A DNA stretch of 19,614 bases from Clostridiales bacterium UBA1248 (GTDB lineage Bacteria > Bacillota > Clostridia > Oscillospirales > CAG-272). Under the pieces are notes generated by a model, which was given only the letters and a program-made list of their open reading frames with translations, had not been told where the DNA came from and searched no databases. The position numbers and the translations under genes were made by a program. The first letter of the stretch is position 1. Every line of letters begins with the position of its first letter. The stretch lies in assembly GCA_002308615.1 (NCBI GenBank), contig DBWC01000123.1:898-20511 (forward strand), read 5' to 3'. This document shows, piece after piece, positions 15,629 to 19,614 of the stretch.

Positions 15629-17567
15629 TTGTCTTTTTCTCCGTTTCATCATCCGGCGCGACGTCCTCGTCGTCAACCTCGTATTCGTCTTCGTCGTCAA
15701 GCGTTTCTTCTTCTTCGGGTTCTTCCTCTTCCGTTTTCTCAGCGTCGGAAGGTTTGGCTTCTTCCTCCCCGGACGCCTCCGGTTCTTCTTCTTCTATCGC
15801 TTTTTCTTTTGTCTTATCCTCGTCCTTGTCTTCGTCTTCATCTTCTTCGATTATATCGTCGCCGTAGGAGAGGTCGCCTTCGTTTTCAGCGTCGTCGTCA
15901 AAATCGCCGTCGTCGTAGTATTCGTCCTCGTCTATCTCTTTCTTGCGCTTGAAGTATATCACAAGGAAGTAGATTATGCCGCCTATGACGGACAGTATTA
16001 TTATACCGCCGACTATGAACCAGATTATGTTGCTGTTATCTTTCTTATCATTGTCGTTCTCGGGCTCTGTAGTCACCGGAATCGGCTGCGTTACGACCGG
16101 ATTGGTGGTCGTGCCCGGGTTTATGGCGTAGTGGTATATATCAGAGGCGTCTTCAAGTTTTTTGATGTTTGTCACCGCGCTCTTCTGCAGATCGGTCAGC
16201 GCGTTGAATTTGTTTATAAGATCCGTAAGAAGCTCTCTTGAATTTTCGTTTATCGTGTTGAGATCGAGCGCGTCGATCGCCATGATCAGCTCGTCAACGG
16301 GCTCTCTTGAACTGTAATTGATCGTAAAGCTCTGTGAAACGCCGGAATACGTGACCGTAACGGTCTGATCTCCGAGATACGCCTTGTCGTAGCCGGAGAG
16401 CATATTTTTGGTTATCGGTACTTCCTCGCTCGTGCCGTCGTCGTATATAACGAGGAGCACGCCGCCGGTCGTGTCTATCTCATCGCCTATAAGATAATTC
16501 GTCTTTGATATGGGAGACTTGATGGAGAACGAAAGCACGGCTTTTGAGTTTACGCTCACGTTTACGTGCGTCGTTCTGTCCTTGTATTTGACGAGGAGCT
16601 GCTGCTGACCTATGACGTTGGGATCAAAGCCCGTGACGCTTATATCGCTGTCGTCCATCGGCAGCTCGCTGTACGTTCCGTCCATATATGTAACGAGGAG
16701 TACCCATGCGGAATAGTCCGGGGAAACGCCCAGCGGGTATTCCGTCAGATACGTTCCGGCTTTTACGGATATGTTGGATATTTTTTTGTCGATTATAAAC
16801 GTCTGCTCGGTATCGACGCCGTTGTGCTTTACCGTTACAGTGTATTTGCCGTTTTTGTCGCAGACGTACGGGCTCGTTATCGATACCGCGGGTCTTCCCT
16901 CGTATACGAGGCTGCCGGTCGCGGCGTCGAACTTGACCGTCACGTTTTCATTGTAGGTGCCCTGGTTCTGATCGGAATCGTTCAAAAGGATGCCGGGTCT
17001 CGACGGCCAGACGGTCACCTTGTCGGTTATCGGCGTCTTGCATTCGATCTCTGAATACTCGGCTTCGTTTTTGCCGTTGTATAACGTAAGATCGCCGACC
17101 GTGAATTCAGCGGTCGTCTTTTCCGTTACCGTGCTTTTTGATCTGAGCTTGAAGCTGAAGATCTCCGAAGCGGTGTTGGGCAGCGTCTGCTTTTTGGTGT
17201 TTGCATACGTATAGGCGAAGCTTATCTTGTCTATACCGTCAAACGCTATGCTCGTTAAGTCGTCGTTGTTCGTTTTCAAAAGCACCTTTTCGGATTCGGG
17301 CAGGTAGTCGAAGCACGACGTGTCAAACGAGACGGATAAAAACATTGCCGCTATGCGCGGAGACATCGTACGGTAGTTGTCTATGCTTACCGTTACGGTG
17401 ATAATCTCGTCCTTTGTGGGATTTGTATTGGAAGCGGTCACGCTTATCTGAGCCAGATCCTGATCCGTCACGGCGTAAGCAAGCGCCGTAAAGCAGGATG
17501 CAAAAATCAAAGCCGCAAGCAAAAGTGACGCGATCTTCAGTCCCGGTTGTTTAATCATTTTGATCAT
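15621..17567 (-). CDS. Membrane-anchored cohesin-like scaffold with Ig-like domains and acidic cytoplasmic tail
   Basis: Predicted surface protein of 648 residues. A signal peptide (1-32, ending AYA) precedes a cohesin-like domain at about 38-186 (ISVTASNTNPTKDEIITVTVSI; AMFLSVSFDTSCFDYLP). Two repeats of bacterial Ig-like (Big_3-type) fold follow at about 264-339 and 344-418, each with a pattern like VTYMDGTYSELP / VIYDDGTSEEVP. A helical segment (about 425-480), a Thr/Pro linker and one membrane helix (513-539) follow. KRKK then marks the inner face, and the last 105 residues are overwhelmingly Asp and Glu. The cohesin would face outward and could hold dockerin proteins; the acidic tail is cytoplasmic. 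It starts divergently from the DivIVA-like gene. A TATAAT (17609-17614) lies upstream, but I see no convincing -35. The cohesin call is from fold pattern and context. Confidence 0.8.
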   Translation of the reverse strand: MIKMIKQPGLKIASLLLAALIFASCFTALAYAVTDQDLAQISVTASNTNPTKDEIITVTVSIDNYRTMSPRIAAMFLSVSFDTSCFDYLPESEKVLLKTNNDDLTSIAFDGIDKISFAYTYANTKKQTLPNTASEIFSFKLRSKSTVTEKTTAEFTVGDLTLYNGKNEAEYSEIECKTPITDKVTVWPSRPGILLNDSDQNQGTYNENVTVKFDAATGSLVYEGRPAVSITSPYVCDKNGKYTVTVKHNGVDTEQTFIIDKKISNISVKAGTYLTEYPLGVSPDYSAWVLLVTYMDGTYSELPMDDSDISVTGFDPNVIGQQQLLVKYKDRTTHVNVSVNSKAVLSFSIKSPISKTNYLIGDEIDTTGGVLLVIYDDGTSEEVPITKNMLSGYDKAYLGDQTVTVTYSGVSQSFTINYSSREPVDELIMAIDALDLNTINENSRELLTDLINKFNALTDLQKSAVTNIKKLEDASDIYHYAINPGTTTNPVVTQPIPVTTEPENDNDKKDNSNIIWFIVGGIIILSVIGGIIYFLVIYFKRKKEIDEDEYYDDGDFDDDAENEGDLSYGDDIIEEDEDEDKDEDKTKEKAIEEEEPEASGEEEAKPSDAEKTEEEEPEEEETLDDEDEYEVDDEDVAPDDETEKKTNE

Positions 17568-17669
17568 ACCTTTCTTGAATAGAAGTGTTTGAAGTTGTGT
17601 TCATGATAATTATAACGGGTAAATGTGAAACTGCGATATTCTTTTTTTAAATTTATTTACGGAGAACTC

Positions 17670-17698
17670 TTGAAAAAAAGTGTAATATGTGTTATAAT
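17670..17698 (+). promoter_or_regulatory. Promoter of the DivIVA-like gene
   Basis: TTGAAA (17670-17675) and TATAAT (17693-17698) are spaced by 17 bp, about 70 bp upstream of the ATG at 17771, with purine-rich ribosome-site candidates (GGAAAGGAAA and GGGGA) in between. Confidence 0.72.
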
Positions 17699-17770
17699 AT
17701 CCAAAATTAATGAAAAAACGTTCATATTTATGATCAAAAACGGCCTCAGGAAAGGAAACGGGGATTTGTA

Positions 17771-18517
17771 ATGGCAGATAATAACGTATTGTTCAGAACG
17801 TCGATGGGCGGATTCAACAAAGCCGACGTAATGGCGTATATCGATAAGCAGAACGCGGATTTCCGCGAACTTACAAAGCAGAAAAACGACGCTGTCACCG
17901 CAAAGGACGAGGAGATAGCGGCGCTTCGCGCACAGCTTGAAGAAATGACGGCGCGCGCGGAGGCGGCGGAGGCTCTTTCCGCGTCGACCGAGGAGACGGA
18001 TAAGCTGCGTTCAAAACTGGAGGCGGCGGAAGCGGTGATCGCCGCGAAGGACGCTCTTATAGAACAGTTGAGCGAGGACGCCGCGAAAAACGCGTCCGAA
18101 AACGAGCGCAAAGCGGGGCTGTACGACGATATGTCGGAAAAGCTCGGCGATCTGCTCATAACCGCAAACAAAAACGCGGAATCCATAATAGCGGACGCCA
18201 ACGCCAGGGCGGAGAAGATAAGTGAAAAGGCCGTGAGCGACGCGGAGGAACGCAAACGCGTTTTTGCCGCGCGTATGGCGCGCATATCAGCGGCGGTGAA
18301 GAACAACGCCGCGGCGGCTGCGGAGAATTTCCGCGGAGATATAAGATCCGAGCTTGAGCAGATGCGTCAGATACTCGGAGATACCGTTAAAGCTGTGGAC
18401 GAGAAGAGCGCCGTGTTCACGGAGCTTGCCGACAAGCTGGAAAAGCGTCTTAATTCGGAGCTTGACTGCGCCGTAAGCGAAATAGACAAGGAAACGGAAA
18501 CGCTGAAGGGGAATTAA
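17771..18517 (+). CDS. DivIVA-like coiled-coil cell-division/polarity protein
   Basis: Cytoplasmic protein of 248 residues likely to gather at curved membrane or division sites. The N-terminal MGGFNKADVMAYIDKQN (residues 12-28) matches the DivIVA N-terminal pattern (GF...DV..YID...). It runs into a long Ala/Glu/Lys-rich coiled coil (about 23-115). A second helical stretch, KNAESIIADANARAEKI at about 136-152, recalls the C-terminal half of DivIVA-type proteins. The last 60 residues remain helical with heptad-like leucines. It is transcribed alone from a good promoter and followed by a terminator. Which DivIVA role it has (division, polar growth or sporulation) is not visible. Confidence 0.82.
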   Translation: MADNNVLFRTSMGGFNKADVMAYIDKQNADFRELTKQKNDAVTAKDEEIAALRAQLEEMTARAEAAEALSASTEETDKLRSKLEAAEAVIAAKDALIEQLSEDAAKNASENERKAGLYDDMSEKLGDLLITANKNAESIIADANARAEKISEKAVSDAEERKRVFAARMARISAAVKNNAAAAAENFRGDIRSELEQMRQILGDTVKAVDEKSAVFTELADKLEKRLNSELDCAVSEIDKETETLKGN

Positions 18518-18530
18518 GAATTCTGAATTA

Positions 18531-18559
18531 AAAACGAGCGCAGGGCGTGCCTGCGTTTT
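18531..18559 (+). terminator. Intrinsic terminator after the DivIVA-like gene
   Basis: CGCAGG (18539-18544) and CCTGCG (18550-18555) form a stem with a 5-nt loop. The following TTTT can pair with AAAA at 18531-18534 or act as the T-run. Moderate strength; some read-through to the HAD gene is possible. Confidence 0.5.
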
Positions 18560-18579
18560 ATAATGAAGAAAGGATATTT

Positions 18580-19242
18580 ATGATAAAGCTTTGTGTGTTC
18601 GATCTTGACGGCACGCTGCTCGATACGGTTCCGGATCTCACGGCGGCTATGAACCATGCCATGGAAAAAACGGGGCACAGCCGCATAACGACGGATCAGA
18701 CGCGGGAATACATAGGCAACGGAATAAAAATGTACGCAAAGCGCGCAATGAGTCAAAGCTATGAGACGGACGTGACGGACGAAGAAGCGGAGACCGCCGT
18801 TAAATACTTTAAGGAATATTACTCGGCTCATCTTATAAACGGCACGGTCCCGTATCCGGGAATGTGCGAGCTGCTTGCAAAGCTGAAAAGCAGAGGTATG
18901 CGTCTCGCCGTGCTCTCAAACAAATACGACGCGGCGGCAAAACATATAATAAACCGCTTTTTCCCCGGTACGTTCGACTGCGTGTACGGCGAATCCGAAA
19001 TTTGTAAAAGAAAGCCCGATATATCCGGCTTTAAGCTTATCTGCGGCGACACGGACTGCACGCCCGCCGAGACGGTCATGATAGGCGACGCGCCGACCGA
19101 TATAAACGTCGCGAAAAACGCGGGGGCGACGCCGGTATCCGTGCTTTGGGGATACAGGAGCAGAGCGGTGCTTGAAGAAAACGGCGCGCGGTATTTTGCG
19201 GACGACGCGGACGGACTGTTGGAAATAATAACGTCTTTATAA
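18580..19242 (+). CDS. HAD-superfamily phosphatase, phosphoglycolate phosphatase-like
   Basis: Predicted cytoplasmic phosphomonoesterase of 220 residues. The HAD motifs are complete: motif I FDLDGT with the Asp nucleophile D8 and D10, motif II in AVLSNK, the motif III lysine in KRKPD, and motif IV GDAPTDI. A helical cap domain sits between motifs I and II (about residues 16-80), as in Gph/PpaX-type enzymes. The start at 18580 was chosen over an in-frame upstream codon at 18547 because an AGAAAGGA ribosome site (18566-18573) precedes it and the protein then begins MIKLCVFDLDGT as usual. The substrate could be 2-phosphoglycolate, pyrophosphate or another small phosphate; the family does not decide. 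Confidence 0.92.
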   Translation: MIKLCVFDLDGTLLDTVPDLTAAMNHAMEKTGHSRITTDQTREYIGNGIKMYAKRAMSQSYETDVTDEEAETAVKYFKEYYSAHLINGTVPYPGMCELLAKLKSRGMRLAVLSNKYDAAAKHIINRFFPGTFDCVYGESEICKRKPDISGFKLICGDTDCTPAETVMIGDAPTDINVAKNAGATPVSVLWGYRSRAVLEENGARYFADDADGLLEIITSL

Positions 19243-19249
19243 AGGTTTT

Positions 19250-19282
19250 TATGAAAGAGATTTTGACAGACAGACTAGGGTA
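19250..19282 (+). other. Ten-codon ORF ending in the solitary MITE terminus (possible gene stub)
   Basis: An ATG at 19250, preceded by AAAGG, opens MKEILTDRLG and stops at a TAA that lies inside the solitary MITE end (19276-19297). It could be the 5-prime stub of a gene cut by an old insertion, or chance. I attach little weight to it as a real peptide. Confidence 0.25.
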
Positions 19283-19297
19283 ACGAGAATTATCCGA
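19276..19297 (+). mobile_element. Solitary MITE terminus
   Basis: These 22 bp are identical to the left end of the element at 7073, including the leading TA. No matching inverted copy follows before the window ends, and none is seen upstream nearby. It is either the relic of a deleted copy or the end of an element with a strongly altered partner. A TTGACA (19263-19268) stands just before it. Confidence 0.7.
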
Positions 19298-19339
19298 TAT
19301 GGAAGGATACGTATATTTACGCAATAGTCAAATAAAAAT

Positions 19340-19614
19340 ATGAAAAACAAAAAAGTGCTCGGCAACGGGCTGCTTCTTCTGACCGCCGTTATATGGGGAA
19401 CGGCGTTCGTCGCCCAGCGCGCCGGTATGGAGAAGATCGAACCGCTCACTTTCAACGCGGCGAGGATGGCGCTCGCGGCGGTCGCGGTAGGGCTTGTCGC
19501 TTTGTTCGGTTGGCTGAAAGAGAAGAAGACCGCGGTAAAGCGCACGGCGCAGGAACAAAAGAAATATAATAAAAACACCGTCATAGGCGGAGTGCTCTGC
19601 GGCTGTTTTCTGTC
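19340..19614 (+). CDS. EamA/DMT-family transporter, partial (C-terminus beyond window)
   Basis: Integral membrane exporter of the drug/metabolite transporter superfamily. About 91 residues are present before the window ends. The N-terminus reads MKNKKVLGNGLLLLTAVIWG followed by TAFVAQRAG, the usual first-helix pattern of EamA proteins. A second helix begins near TFNAARMALAAVAVGLVALF (residues 38-57), and a charged loop rich in Lys and Gln follows before the next hydrophobic stretch. No clear ribosome site stands near the ATG at 19340; GGAAGGA is about 33 nt upstream, too far. The promoter may lie partly in the solitary MITE end upstream. The family's substrates range from amino acids to nucleosides and cannot be told here. 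Confidence 0.85.
   Translation, partial: MKNKKVLGNGLLLLTAVIWGTAFVAQRAGMEKIEPLTFNAARMALAAVAVGLVALFGWLKEKKTAVKRTAQEQKKYNKNTVIGGVLCGCFL

Noticed and set aside
15629..15700. Upstream start at 15700 for the dockerin-like protein
   Set aside because: The extra 24 residues are basic and would bury the signal peptide; the ATG at 15628 has a ribosome site and a regular signal sequence.
14805..16241. Long plus-strand ORF of 478 codons
   Set aside because: It is antisense to two well-supported minus-strand genes. Its Ser/Val repeats are simply the reverse reading of the Asp/Thr/Glu linker, and it has no domain or ribosome site.
17609..17637. Full promoter for the cohesin-like gene
   Set aside because: A TATAAT is present on the minus strand, but the sequence at the -35 distance does not resemble TTGACA, so it was left in the gene note only.

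Overview
The window looks like chromosome from an anaerobic Clostridia-type Bacillota, probably a gut or rumen polysaccharide degrader. The evidence is consensus TTGACA/TATAAT promoters with strong AAGGAG-type ribosome sites, an oxygen-sensitive glycyl radical enzyme with its activase, dockerin and cohesin modules, a DivIVA-type coiled-coil protein, and separate GluRS and GlnRS genes. The exact lineage cannot be fixed from the sequence alone.

Layout. (1) 1-1482, minus: an ABC-2 type exporter (ATPase plus a permease that runs off the left edge). (2) 1483-1925: divergent promoter region holding an unusual palindromic array of mini-hairpins. (3) 1932-7729, plus: a tightly packed operon with a Gfo/Idh/MocA oxidoreductase, a glycyl radical enzyme with a Cys-x-Glu (eliminase-like) active site, its 3x[4Fe-4S] activase, a diacylglycerol-kinase-like lipid kinase and a broken arabinofuranosidase-like remnant. 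A 274-bp MITE-like element has landed exactly in the stop codon of the lipid kinase gene. (4) 7745-7824: back-to-back terminators between converging transcripts. (5) 14460-7823, minus: gltX, an SGNH hydrolase, glnS, then two tandem paralogous secreted CBM9-like proteins, one ending in a dockerin and the other in a membrane anchor. (6) 17567-14591, minus: a membrane-anchored cohesin-like scaffold with a very acidic cytoplasmic tail, overlapping a secreted protein with an Asp/Thr/Glu linker, a Big2-type domain and a dockerin-like C-terminus. (7) 17771-19614, plus: a DivIVA-like protein, a HAD phosphatase and the start of an EamA/DMT transporter, with a solitary copy of the MITE terminus just before the transporter.

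How the parts may work together. The cohesin-like membrane protein is a candidate receptor for the dockerin-bearing proteins next to it. Together with the membrane-tethered CBM9 protein they would form a small cell-surface carbohydrate-binding assembly with no catalytic subunit in this window. The oxidoreductase, glycyl radical enzyme and activase form a translationally coupled catabolic unit; its substrate cannot be read from the sequence, but the active-site motif argues against plain pyruvate formate-lyase. The MITE and the solitary terminus are, to my reading, the clearest non-coding novelty, followed by the hairpin array at 1595-1820.
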